Assembly (NCBI GenBank): GCA_949128115.1 | Contig: OX421965.1 | Coordinates: forward strand, 54,864,012 to 54,928,011 | DNA length: 64,000 nucleotides | Source of the DNA: Anaspis maculata | Taxonomy: Eukaryota > Arthropoda > Insecta > Coleoptera > Scraptiidae | Reading direction: 5' to 3' | Shown: positions 1-10,060 of the stretch, piece by piece | Layout of the letters: each line of letters begins with the position of its first letter | How positions within the stretch are numbered: the first letter of the stretch is position 1 | Translations under genes and position numbers: made by a program | The notes under the pieces: generated by a model | What the model saw: only the letters and a program-made list of their open reading frames with translations | Databases searched by the model: none | Told to the model about the DNA's origin: nothing

Positions 1-354
1 AAAGCAACACCAGCGGAAGAGTCATATCATATTGATTCTGCAGTCGGAGTTTTCCACCATCTTCCAGATTTTTATGGACGATACCGCTCGGACGACGATA
101 AAACGGACGACCGTTTTTGACCAGACGGGAACAACGGTTTTCCACCCTGGAAAAACTGCACATTTCTGACATTCTATCCCGTAAACCGATTCTCGAGAAT
201 TTCTCGAGAGTCTTCCAGTGACAAATACTGAACCAGCATGGTATATATCGATACCGGGCTCAAATGATGAAGCTCAAAAATATACAGTTGCAAAATTCTT
301 GAAGAGATCCGCATGGTGCTCAAAAGAGAGTTGTATAATATAAATATAATATGA
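1..354. other. Left edge, no gene recognised
   Basis: I see no supported coding exon or repeat here. The words GGACGA and ACGGACGACC recur between about 70 and 120, without a clear repeat unit. Confidence 0.4.
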
Positions 355-1200
355 TACAGGTTATCGTAGCAATAATTCACCATTCGATGGTCCATCAAAA
401 ACTAGGTCGACATGTATAATTTTTTTTTTCCAAAACGCTTCCTAAGAGAGATACAACCTTCAAAATTTAGTTTTTTTTAATCTTCTTTTTGCAATGACTC
501 TCAGGTCATCAAAGCGATTTTGACCAAATTTGGTACGAATACTTATGAAATAGATACTCATCACTTGACGCAGACAACTTTTGTCAAAATTGTTCAGTGG
601 CGTAGATACGAAGGGCTTGTTTCACTTCTTCATTCTAAATTCTTACGCCACTGGATATTTTCAAAAACTTCCACTTTTTTTGAATTCCTTGTTTAATTTA
701 GAAAAAAAAGTTACTCTTGTAAAATTTTGATCAGAAGCTTCATTTCCAAGATATTTGGGTTTGAAACTTTGGAAAACGCCTCGAAATCGCGACTTTCGAA
801 GGCCTAAAAATTAAAATCCAAGAAAACTCATGATTCCTCAACTGGAATGAGTTTTCTAGGTCGTTTAGGTTGACTGCCATTTTTTTTCTGAGAAACGAGG
901 CGTTTTCAGAGAAAAACAATTTGGCCTCTGGAAAGTGGCGATTTCGAGCCAAAGTTTGAAACCCAAATATCTCAAAAATCAAGCCTCTGATCAAAATTTT
1001 ACAAGAATAACTTCTTTTCCTAAATTGAACAAGGATTTAAAAAAAAATCGAAAATATTCAGTTCTAAAAACTGAACTTTGAAGGGCTGTATCTCTCTTAG
1101 GAAGCGTTTTAGAAAAAAATTAAATTATGCATGTCGACCTAGTTTTCGATGGACTATCGAATGGTGAATTATTGCTACTATAACCTGGACCACCCTGTAT
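355..1200. mobile_element. Foldback (long inverted repeat) element
   Basis: The two ends are inverted copies of each other. The left arm runs inward from 355 (GTAGCAATAATTCACCATTC, CTAGGTCGACATG, CTTCCTAAGAGAGATACA), and the reverse complement of the same words ends at 1200. The arms continue inward (CAAAGTTTGAAACCCAAATA near 950 mirrors about 750) to a central hairpin, AGAAAACTCAT...ATGAGTTTTCT, at about 820-857. The left arm carries about 120 bases with no counterpart on the right. The right terminus reads TACAGGGTGG outward, a terminal word that recurs in this window. No transposase is visible, so it is non-autonomous. Confidence 0.8.
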
Positions 1201-2069
1201 ATAGTTGCAGTCGAATATCGCGATTTTTTCACCATTTCGTGTTCGGTTTCTACGAATTTACGTTTTTCTTGATTTGCACTTAGCAGGGAACGGCTAGAGC
1301 AGACGTGCATTTGACGAGAAAATTTTGACGTGGTCAAAGGGGCGGATTTTTTTCCAAACGACAAGTAACATGCAATTGGAGTTTCCTCTGGAGGATAGAG
1401 GATACATTTTTGCATGTAACAGCAGTAACGGGCCTATTTTATTAATTTTCAGAATTTTTTTTGCTGCGATTCTTCAAAAACTACACTTGAAAATTGGACA
1501 ATCTTGAAAACCTATAGCGACTTTTTTTATTCATGACGAGCTAGATCAGAAATACTCATTTTAGGTGTCCACTCCTAGTCGAATATATCTAAAGAAAATG
1601 TTGCATTGCCTACTTTTCAGTACAAGAATGTAGGACATATGGTTTTAGGGTTCTCCTGACTTGGGGAAATTCTTTTCTAGACACTTTTTTTGCTTCGGAA
1701 AACGTTTTTCGGTCCCTGGGAATTCAAATTAAAGATGACTGCAAATTGTTCCCGATTTTTCTTTCGAATTCGAACTGGCCACCCGAAGGGATGTCTTGTA
1801 AAAAATTTCCATAGGTTCCTGGATAGTAGTCGGGAATGTATTGAGTGCCTCAATAGATTCAGTTTTTCTAGAAGAACTAAGCAAAGCAACGATACTATTT
1901 ACTGTATTTTTATTTTATTCAATTTCAGAGGTAGGTATACAAAAGTTTAAGTTATAATGATCACATCAAAACTGGAAACGGTAATCGGTGATCAGTCATT
2001 AGTAATTACGCAAAAACCTATAGAAACCAATTATTCGGTAGGTAATACATAATTAGATATCGCAGTGGG
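1201..2069. other. Intergenic, 3' side of the short attacin gene
   Basis: No coding exon is recognised. Two overlapping minus-strand AATAAA signals (1909-1914 and 1914-1919) lie about 150 bases past the stop of the short attacin gene and could set its 3' end. Confidence 0.45.
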
Positions 2070-2519
2070 TTAATCAAATTTGTGGGTGAATCTGATTCCA
2101 ACGGAGTGGTTCGGCTTCAGAGTTCCGGAAGGTCCACGATAGTGTCTGTCGTATGATCCTACTGCATCCAAACTGGATGATCCATTGTTCCAGATATTTG
2201 CTTGTCCAGAAACTGATAGATCGGTTCCATAACGAGGGGCGTGTTGGGCATTAACGTTGAGTCCAGAACCTATCCAGATTCACAAAACGCTTTATTTTTT
2301 GGTGGTTGAAGCATTTTGTTATAATAACAATAATAGTGTATGAAAGTAGCTGATAGGTTACGGGTATTACTCACCTTTTTCGTTGGCGAGCCCTGCAGAC
2401 CCTTGCACGCCATTTTTACCAAACTGATTGATTTGTGCGTTGAATTCAGCCCTGTAATGAGTCAAATGAAGCTTTTAACTTTCAACCAAACATTGAAGGT
2501 AAATAAGAAAAACTTACAT
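2070..2519 (-). CDS. Short attacin-family protein without signal peptide (92 aa, three exons)
   Basis: Reading minus: exon 1 supplies only AT (2519-2518), intron 2517-2452, exon 2 2451-2375, intron 2374-2270, exon 3 2269-2070 with stop TAA. The start codon is split by the first intron. The donor is AT|GTAAGT and the acceptor TTACAG|G, and the spliced context AAG-ATG-GCT is a good start; unspliced, the ATG is followed at once by TAA. Residues 2-27 are Ala/Asn/Gly/Gln-rich. Residues 28-92 match the C-terminal exon of both neighbouring attacins (SGLNV, AQH, NIW, LDAVGSY, GP.GT..PN, F.H.F). Intron phases (2, then 1) equal those of the full-length genes. Nothing precedes the attacin-like part, so there is no signal peptide, propeptide or basic cleavage site, and the product should stay in the cytosol. 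The family permeabilises Gram-negative bacteria; the role of this form is unknown. Drosophila attacin D also lacks a signal peptide. An unseen upstream exon is the main alternative. Confidence 0.82.
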
Positions 2520-2572
2520 CTTGCCTAATAGGATGAATGTTTCGAAGTAAATATTTCTGAATTAAGTTTGCA

Positions 2573-2744
2573 GTGAACGCTTCTTTTATATGCGATTATC
2601 GTATATCTCACCACCACCGCCTATCAGGAATTCACAAATCTTTTTAGAACTGTGAATCCCATCGAGTGAGCACCTAAATATCCCATCGAGTGAGATCTAT
2701 CGCCGTCTTTGTGTGAATCGATAGATAAACGAGATAAAGGATAA
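2573..2744 (-). promoter_or_regulatory. Promoter of the short attacin: TATA, kB-like and GATA sites
   Basis: On the minus strand TATAAAAG occupies 2580-2573, about 55 bases upstream of the split start codon. Upstream, GGGATTCAC (2660-2652, minus) fits the GGGA(A/T)TC(A/C)C form I recall for Relish-type NF-kB sites, and GGGATATTTA (2684-2675, minus) is one base from GGGRNNYYYY. Four GATA words lie at 2720-2744. A 14-bp direct repeat, TCCCATCGAGTGAG, occurs at 2657-2670 and 2681-2694. All of this fits in the roughly 220 bases between the poly(A) signal of the upstream attacin and the TATA box, suggesting an immune-inducible promoter of its own. Confidence 0.6.
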
Positions 2745-2796
2745 GGAAGCAAGGGAATAAAATCCAACAGTATACTTGAACGAGAATTATTATGTT

Positions 2797-2802
2797 TTTA
2801 TT
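2797..2802 (-). terminator. Poly(A) signal of the minus-strand prepro-attacin
   Basis: AATAAA on the minus strand lies 25 bases past the stop codon at 2827-2829, a normal position for a short 3' UTR. Confidence 0.65.
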
Positions 2803-2826
2803 AAATAAAATATGAGAAAAAAAGTG

Positions 2827-3782
2827 TTAAAATCTGTGTTGGAACTGAACTCCGCCATAAGCATTAGGCCGTCCAGTACCACCAGGTCCACCAAACTGTT
2901 TGCCGTACAAACCTACAGCGTCCAGTCTGGAATTTCCGGTCCTCCACAAGTTCCCTCTGCCTTCGGCCTTAACGTTTGTTCCAAAACCTTGAGTGTGTTG
3001 AGCACCCACGTTCAAGCTGGAACCTGTGTGAACAGAACAAACAATATTATTATTCCATGATTCAAATTCTCCCAAGCTCATTTACCAGAAGGTCTGTGGG
3101 AATAACCTAAATTTCCGCCAACTGTTGTCGGCCCTGATGGTTTGAATGGTTTAGAAACAAAACCACTACCGTCTACACGATTATTGCCGTTGTTGTAAAT
3201 TAATGTGCCTTGGTGGCCTATGGTTGCTCTAGCGCCGGCTCCGCTTTTCGTGATATCCACAGTAGTTTGTCTGAAAGATTTTGATGATTGTAGTACGTTC
3301 GACCCTAGCATGATTCGAGTGAACATTTTCATGAATATTTTGGTTTATGGGATAATTTTTCCAATTTTTGATCACCTTGTAGATGACCCCTTTACGGGTT
3401 TCATCGTGGTTACACTTTTTGAAAATGAGACATTGGTCCATACACTGGGTTCATAATCTTGCCAAGTGGCACCGCGATATCACAGTTTGCAAGGTTCGGC
3501 AAATTTTTGTCCCTTAATGTCCGGGCTCTTGACTGTTTTATGGTGTGCGCGTTTGTTTATAGGAACTCATTAAGAAGTAACTCAATTTGTGACATGAAAT
3601 ATGCCGAAATATGCCTTCAAATTAAACCTCTTTCTTAAAATTATGTAATATTGATGTAGTGGAAGTGGCAATGGAATCAAGTAAAATTTTTGTCCTTCGT
3701 CATCCTCAGCGATGTTGTATTCTTCGGCGTAATACGTCACTGCTACCAAAAGTAGTCCTAAAATTACTACTTTTGTATACAT
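2827..3782 (-). CDS. Attacin precursor (178 aa, three exons)
   Basis: Antibacterial secreted protein of the attacin family. Reading minus: exon 1 3782-3628, exon 2 3270-3086, exon 3 3023-2827; introns are 357 and 62 bases, phases 2 and 1. Residues 1-18 form a hydrophobic signal peptide (MYTKVVILGLLLVAV). Residues 19-52 are an acidic then proline-rich propeptide (EYNIAEDDEGQKFYL, PLPLPL) ending in RKR, a furin-type site. The mature protein starts QTTVDI and is Gly-rich (GFVSKPFKPSGP, NLGYSH; then LNVGAQH, RLDAVG, FGGPGGTGRP), ending in QHRF. By hand the mature part is about 78% identical to the plus-strand copy. Two oddities: the first donor is the weak GTTTAA, and six residues (HQYYII) lie between the proline block and the basic site. 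Expected action is in haemolymph against Gram-negative bacteria. Confidence 0.94.
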
Positions 3783-3819
3783 TTTGATAAAGTTAGTATA
3801 CTGTTCTTGGCTTGTATGG

Positions 3820-3925
3820 CTGAACTAATTTTAAATGTTGAACTTGCAGGTAGGAATTTATATTCCAAAATCTTAGACGTTCCGTTTCATGGAGCTTTAC
3901 TCTTTTGCAGTAAACGGGGAAGTCC
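3820..3925 (-). promoter_or_regulatory. Candidate promoter of the minus-strand prepro-attacin
   Basis: Minus strand TATAAAT lies near 3860-3852 inside the palindrome GGAATATAAATTCC. A TTCAGCC initiator-like word follows about 30 bases downstream, giving a 5' UTR of about 45 bases. GGGGAAGTCC at 3916-3925 (plus) is one mismatch from a kB consensus. The motifs are weaker than those of the short gene. Confidence 0.4.
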
Positions 3926-6227
3926 TGTTTACAATAGTTATTATCATTTACAATGCCTTGCGTTCCTCACAGAGCGTTATCTCTTGGGGTCACGCGTTGG
4001 TATTTAATTAGGTGATTAATTTGGCAGCTTTCAAGCTGATTCACGCTACATATTATTTTACAGTGATTTTTGTACGGTTGATCCAGATTTTACTTTGCTT
4101 CACAGGAATACCTTATGTGCAGATAATATACTCCCATTTTCTCAAGGATGAAACCATGGGGGGAGGCTTTCTTCCAGCCATTCTAGTTGGCAGATTTCGA
4201 AATCTGACTTTCAACCACCATCCCAAAAATAGTTTTTTGGCTATTTGAAGGGTGGCGCACTTCATCACATCCAGTAAAAGATTGGACAAATCTATTTAGT
4301 TCAAACGATTAGCAACTTATCACCAAACCTTCACAGTAATGTGCCGATAATTTGTGATGTTGTACTCGAGTTGGTTTACCAAAGGCATTGCTTCTGTTTA
4401 TACATATTATTAATTTTCTCACACGATAATCTCAAGGCTCCCAAAACAGACCAAGTTTCCTAAGGCAAAATCTCAAAAAACATAATTTCCTACGACCAAA
4501 TTTTGAAGAACTATTATGGCTTTTTTAAGAAAATATCGCTGATCCACGGAAAATCTGTGCATGTGGACCTCGTCATTAGGTCAGATGCCTAATAACTCTT
4601 GCTTGACTTTTTCCATGAACAATTACTTGAATACGATCGAGAAATGAGTATACATATGAATTCTGTCAATTGCTCAAAGGGCTGTTGTTTATGCCTTTCT
4701 ACAAAAAAAAAAACACTTTGTGCGTTTTCTCTGGATACGCTGTGTCCGAAAACATTTTGTCTCAGGGACGACGTTGTTATGTGAGCTTCTACTCTGGAAG
4801 AATGCAGCTTTCTGAAAACTGCCCAGGCCCCTAGGCCGGAGTGAGTTTGACCGCTTATCTCCAAATTCTGAGGAGCTGTGTCCATCCTTTTCCATCAGTT
4901 CCTCGATCAATTGTATGCCGCGCTTGTGATTTTACATGTAGTTGTTCATCGGAAAACGACTCCCCAAAGACATCCCAAAAAGGTATTTCACAAATTCAAA
5001 ATTTGTCCTCAAAATTTAACCGGGATATATTAGACCAATCCCGGCACAGCATTTTTTTGCATCTTTATAATAAAGTGTCATCGGTGCCTATGCTTTTCGC
5101 AGAATGGCAACTACAACTACAGACTAATGCCCTCGCAGGGTGGCCTCTTTCAAATTCAAAAGACCTCGCAATCCGAAATTGAATTAAAAACTCTCGAGCA
5201 CACCGCTCGCTGCGCACTCTTTGTAATTCCAGCATTTAGGGCCCCAAAGCTGGCGCGACAGACGCCTTCAAAAGAACCATCAGCTAATGCCGCAGTAATT
5301 CAATTAGGCACGGTTTCCAGGTGGAGGTGATTGTTTCAAAAGACCTTCGCGCGTGCGTCTCCTTACTAGAACTTTTCCTCTTGTGAAAACTCATCAATTA
5401 TTTTTCCACAGCGCATACCTCATCTGCATATTTCACCCTCCTCAACCAAGCCGAGCCGTTTGTTTTTCATCAATAGCTCATTTATAAAGAATTTTATTCG
5501 ACGAGAGGGAACGAAACGAATTTATTAAAAGTTATCTAAAGACGTTATTATTGGACATTTAAAATCTGTGCGACTGAACTGCAGGCCTCCGCGTAGTTAG
5601 TGGCATGATGAGCCCTCGAGGATGGAGGGAAGACAGCAAATAGGGCCCGCTAAGAATTGGGAGCGAAGCGAACAAAAATCCAAATAATAGCGGATACGTC
5701 AAATTAACGTTTAAAAAACGTTTTCATATTGAACCAATATTTTTTTGACGTTTGTATGGACCCGTATTTTTCCTTTTTCCTGAATTCCCAAAATTGCGGC
5801 CGTGATGCGCGTTTCAAAAATATATTTGTGACGTCACAAATATACTAAAAACCGAGCTAAAAACTAAACAAACAGCACTGTTGGATTGGAAACTCAAAAA
5901 AACTGTTGAAGTGACATTACAATATTTGAAAAATACAGACATGAGAATCCCACTGAAGTTTCCCTGTTGTTAGCAACCCTTTGAAAAATAAAAAATAAAA
6001 AAATCTCTTTGACCAATGGATATATTTTCCGGAAATTTTCAGGAAATACTCTTTATTACTCTTGTTGATGATTAAAATTATTTTCAGTCAAATCTGTTTC
6101 ATTGGCAAGTACTCATTGAGCGCTCTACTACATATTCAAAATCGGCAAAAATAGCAGTTCAGGATTTTGAGTTAATGGAGTTATTGGAGCAAGAGTTATT
6201 ATCAGCAAAATTGAAGATATGCAGTTA
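3926..6227. other. Gap between the divergent attacins, no gene recognised
   Basis: No exon is supported. The block 5130-5460 is GC-richer and low in repeats and might be regulatory. A second GC-richer patch lies at 5570-5660. The rest is AT-rich, with several poly-A/T runs. Confidence 0.4.
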
Positions 6228-6601
6228 TACCGTATGATCAAAAACTTTCTTCCTCCAGAGTGCGATGATTTTTTTTTTACCTTTTTTAGTTATGTTGGGA
6301 GTACTGCAAATAACGTCAAAGTGACATCTGCATTTTGATCACCGTCTTGGCATTTTTCCTGTATGCACACTGTAATGTACCGTACGGGTACGGCAGATCA
6401 CCATAAATTGTGTACCTAACTAATGGAACATGTTCCGTCTGGTATTTTCCAATCTAGACGGTATTTTTACCGTCTAGATTGAAAGCATCCACAGTGACAC
6501 TGACATTTAATAATTTATCATAATTGTCATTATGGTGAAACCTTTGATAAATAAAATAATTTCATGGCACTCTAGAGGAAACAGTTTTTGATCATACGGT
6601 A
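6228..6601. mobile_element. MITE with about 36-bp terminal inverted repeats
   Basis: Both ends read TACCGTATGATCAAAAACT inward and stay similar for about 36 bases (TTCCTC.AGAGTGC.ATGA). The terminal TA on each side could be a TA target duplication, as in Tc1/mariner-type MITEs. No coding capacity. It lies about 440 bases upstream of the plus-strand attacin start. Confidence 0.78.
6450..6481. repeat. Perfect 14-bp hairpin inside the MITE
   Basis: CAATCTAGACGGTA is followed by TTTT and its exact reverse complement. It is off-centre in the MITE, so it is not just the fold of the two ends. Confidence 0.85.
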
Positions 6602-6805
6602 TGTATGTCCCTCTCAAAGAAGAGCTCAACATGTTTCGGATTTAAAAAAAATGAAAAAAAAAGTGCAGCGAAAAACTGGAAGCGGTTTTTTTTTCGTAAA
6701 ATCACCTTGTGTGACTCTCTAAGCCTCTACTGAAGCGAGTAAAATTGGCAGCAATAATATCTGCTGAAACCTGTGAATATAGTGATTGTGTATACTTTGA
6801 CTTTC

Positions 6806-6994
6806 GAAATATCCCTCTGCAAAATACGTTTCAACTAAACATATAAACAATAACAATACCAGTGACCTCAAGTGATAACGTGGTGTATTCATCCGGCCGG
6901 CGGTCTTCCCCCTTTACATAAAGTAAGTAAAGTCCCTGTCCCTGTAGACGGGACAACTCAGCCCAAGCTCCAGCTCAACAAGCACTTATATAAA
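6806..6994 (+). promoter_or_regulatory. Promoter of the plus-strand attacin: kB, GATA and TATA
   Basis: TATATAAA at 6987-6994 lies about 45 bases before the ATG; a start near 7018 would leave a roughly 20-base leader. GGGATATTTC (minus, 6815-6806) fits GGGRNNYYYY exactly and nearly equals a site upstream of the short attacin. GGGACTTTAC (minus, 6936-6927) differs by one base from the classical GGGACTTTCC. A GATAA lies at 6874-6878. The combination is typical of insect immune promoters. Confidence 0.6.
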
Positions 6995-7038
6995 CATGTC
7001 GCTGACAGAAACGGTCAAATCAGCTTGAAACCATCAAG

Positions 7039-7720
7039 ATGTATACTAAATCAGTAATTTTTGCATTATTAGTAACAGTGGCTCATTCGTATGAGTATAA
7101 CATTGCAGAAGATGAAGAAGGCCAGCAGTTCTATTTGTTTCCACTTCCACAGCATCGTCAAAAGAGGTAAAGTCTTGTCAAACTTTTCTTATTCGTTCCT
7201 TTCCTACGAGTACCAAAGCTGCTTGTATCGTTTTGCCTCGTTTGGTCAAGAGAGTTTGTTGATCCATTCACGTTGACATGCAGACAAACTACAGTCGACA
7301 TCCGCAAAAATGGAGCCGGAGGACTTGCCACGCTGGGACACCAAGGTACTATTTACGATAATGGGAACCATCGCGTAGACGGTGGTGGCTTCATCTCGAA
7401 GCCATTCAGCCCTTCTGGTCCTGCAACCGTAAGCGGAAACTTGGGTTACTCGCACGTTCCTTCAGGTGAAGATTGCAACACGAAACGAGAATTTTCCTTA
7501 AAAACTGTTCTTTGCAGGCTCTGGTTTGAATGTGGGTGCTCAACACACTCCGGGTTTCGGCACAGGTGTCCAAGCTCAAGGTGTGGGGAACATTTGGAGG
7601 GCTGACAGTGGCAATACAAGACTGGATGCTGTGGGATCATATGGTAGGAGTTTCGGCGGACCTGGAGGTACCGGCCGGCCGAATTACTACGGAGGCCTCC
7701 AGTTTAGTCACAGATTTTAA
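7039..7720 (+). CDS. Attacin precursor (170 aa, three exons)
   Basis: Antibacterial secreted protein of the attacin family. Exons 7039-7166, 7284-7465 and 7518-7720; introns of 117 and 52 bases with consensus GT/AG ends (AG|GTAAAG, CAG|ACA, CAG|GTGAAG, GCAG|GC) and phases 2 and 1. Residues 1-17 are a signal peptide (MYTKSVIFALLVTVAHS). Residues 18-43 are a propeptide (EYNIAEDEEGQQFYLFPLP) ending in RQKR, cut by a furin-like protease. The mature chain starts QTTVDIRKNGAG and is Gly-rich without cysteines: N-terminal half in exon 2 (GFISKPFSPSGP), C-terminal half in exon 3 (LNVGAQHTPGFGTG, RLDAVGSYG, FGGPGGTGRPN), ending HRF. ATTAAA at 7750-7755 is a plausible poly(A) signal. The head-to-head orientation and close similarity to the minus-strand gene point to a local inverted duplication. 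Confidence 0.95.
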
Positions 7721-7992
7721 ATAATGTTTCGTGGTTAAAACTTACTTACATTAAAATAATATACTTTCCTTTCCACGTCCACGAAGTATTTGAATACACC
7801 AATCAAAGGAGAGACAATCTGCCCTAGGTATACTATGCTATCAGTATTACATATCGATCATCTATTTTGACGAGGGTATCACCAGTGCGGTGCGCTCCTT
7901 CGCAACGGTCACTCGTCAGGCAGAAAGTTCAGAAAAGTCGTAACATATTCGAAAAATGTGACTGCCTCGTGTCCTTATTCAAGGATGTATTT

Positions 7993-8205
7993 GTATATCC
8001 CATACACTTTCTATTCTCAGTAGAATGACTTTTTGGAGCAAAAATAAAGTGACAAGCTGGGGCGCTGGGAGAATACGGCCGATGGTCGCTGATAGTTTTG
8101 CGCCAAAACTTTGCAGGTGTCATCAGCCGTGGCTGTAGTCCCCCGGCTTGTCACTTTATTTTTGCTCCAAAAAGTCATTCTACTGAAAAAGTGTATGGAA
8201 TATAC
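7993..8205. mobile_element. Hairpin MITE, family X, copy 1
   Basis: The ends GTATATCCCATACAC and GTGTATGGAATATAC are inverted, and the arms carry AGTAGAATGACTTTTTGGAG, CAAAAATAAAGTGACAAGCT and their complements around a short loop. Almost the whole element can fold on itself. Further copies lie at 11781-12005 and 24705-24934. Confidence 0.85.
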
Positions 8206-8574
8206 TACGTACGGCACCTTGTCCCAGTTAGTTCCTACTTCCTATTATGGCATCGGCAGCTGTAAAACCGCAAAAGCAAGAGCACCCCCTAGATCTTGGA
8301 GAAATAGGGTCTTCGCGCAACTTGATCGACTTCATCCCGACAATCAACGTTAGGAAAAATAAAACAAGTGAGTATGCCTTCACGTGCGTGAGTCTCAGTA
8401 GCGCATTTTCTCAAAGAGGCATATTGTGAACGTAAAGAAATTTGGTTGAAGGAGAAACACCATTCCTTGCCCACTTTCTTCATTTGAAACTCATTGTGAT
8501 ATTTTGTTATCAGAATGGGGTACTTGCCAACTAAATAGATTTGAATGAAAATTCTTTCACTCATCAATATTTTT
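8206..8574. other. Spacer before the satellite
   Basis: No gene or repeat recognised; the minus-strand reading frame here (8289-8633) has no attributes I recognise. Confidence 0.35.
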
Positions 8575-10060
8575 TTGTTTGAGGGCGGGAGCTGGGAGCG
8601 GCGACTAATCAAAAGTGGCCTATCTCTTCCCATTTTTAGTCAGCTATCTATATAGCGGAACAATTAGATCGCCATGTCTTCAAGGTTATGTTTTACATTT
8701 ATCTCTTACTTTGGGGGCGGCGTGTGGGAGCGGCAGAGTTTGGCAAAGAAATTTTTCCACAGTTTGAGTTGAGAGTTTCTGAATGTTTCAGGTAACATTA
8801 AAATGTAAATCAGTGGAAATTATTGGAAGTTGCACTTTTTTTCTTTTGGGGGTGGAAGTTGGAGGCGGCGTCATATCAAAAGTAGCCTATTCTTTCCCAT
8901 TTTTAGTAAGCTATCTATATAGCGAAAGAATTAGATCGTTATGTCTTCGGGTTTATGTTTTTCATTCATCTCTCACTTTGATGGCAGCGTATGGGGGCGG
9001 CAGCATTCGGCAAAGTAACTGTTGCACAGTTTGAGTTGGAAGTTACTAAATGTAAGGGAAATATGACAATTAGTGAAAATTGTGAAAGTTGCATTTTTTG
9101 CTTGGAGGCGGCAGCTGGAGGCGGCGGCTAATTAAAGTGGCCTATCTTTTTCCAATTTCAGTCAGCTATCAATATAGTGAAAGAATTAGATCGCTATGTC
9201 TTCAGGTTCATGTTTTTCATTTATCTCTTACTTTGGGGGCGGCGTGTGGGAGCGGCAGCGTTCGGCTGAGCAAATGTTGCACAATTTGAGTTGGCAGTTC
9301 CTAAATGTTGAAGGGAACATCTTATTCAGTAACATTTGTGAAAGTTGCACTTTTTATCGTTTGGGGGCGGAATCTGGGGGCGGCGACTAACCAAAAGTAG
9401 CCTATCCTTTCCCATTTTCAGTCAGCTATTTATATACCGATAGAATCAGATGGCTATGTCTTCGGGTTTATGTTTTTCATCCATCTCTCACTTTGATGGC
9501 AGCGTATGGGGGCGGCAGCATTCGGCAAAGTAACTGTTGCACAGTTTGAGTTGGAAGTTACTAAATGTAAGGGAAATATGACAATCAGTGAAAATTGTGA
9601 AAGTTGCATTTTTTTACTTGGAGGCGGCAGCTGGAGGCGGCAGCTGGAGGCGGCGGCTAATTAAAAGTGGCCTATCTTTTTCCAATTTCAGTCAGCTATT
9701 AATATAGTGAAAGAATTAGATCGTTATGTCTTCAGGTTCATGTTTTTCATTTATCTTTTACTTTGGGGGCGGCGTGTGGGAGCGGCAGCGTTCGGCTGAG
9801 CAAATGTTGCACAATTTGAGTTGGCAGTTCCTAAACGTTGAAGGGAACATCTCAATCAGTAACATTTGTGAAAGTTGCACTTTTTATCGTTTGGGGGCGG
9901 AATCTGGGGGCGGCGACTAACCAAAAGTAGCCTATCCTTTCCCATTCTTAGTCAGCTATTTATATACCGAAAGAATCAGATCGCTATGTCTTCGGGTTCA
10001 TGTTTTTCATTTTAAAGTGCTTGGGGGCGGTTTTTAGCAGTTTTTTCATGTTGGCGGCGC
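8575..10060. repeat. Satellite of ~260-bp monomers in two-monomer higher-order units
   Basis: The anchor word CAGCTAT (AAGCTAT once) recurs at 8641, 8908, 9163, 9423, 9693 and 9953, giving spacings of 267, 255, 260, 270 and 260. The monomers starting 8908 and 9423 match each other best, and so do those at 9163 and 9693, so a dimer of about 515-530 bases is the repeating unit. Each monomer has GC-box-like blocks (GGGGGCGGC, GGAGCGGCAG, GGAGGCGGC) in an AT-rich background. Decayed GGGGGCGG pieces continue to about 10300. Short reading frames here repeat with the satellite and are not genes. Confidence 0.9.

Noticed and set aside
7929..8353. Short frames on both strands around 7.9-8.4 kb
   Set aside because: They are translations of the hairpin MITE arms.
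9196..9920. Two 64-codon frames with almost the same sequence (9196-9390, 9726-9920)
   Set aside because: They are the same position in successive satellite dimers, repeat with the array and show no start or splice context; not genes.
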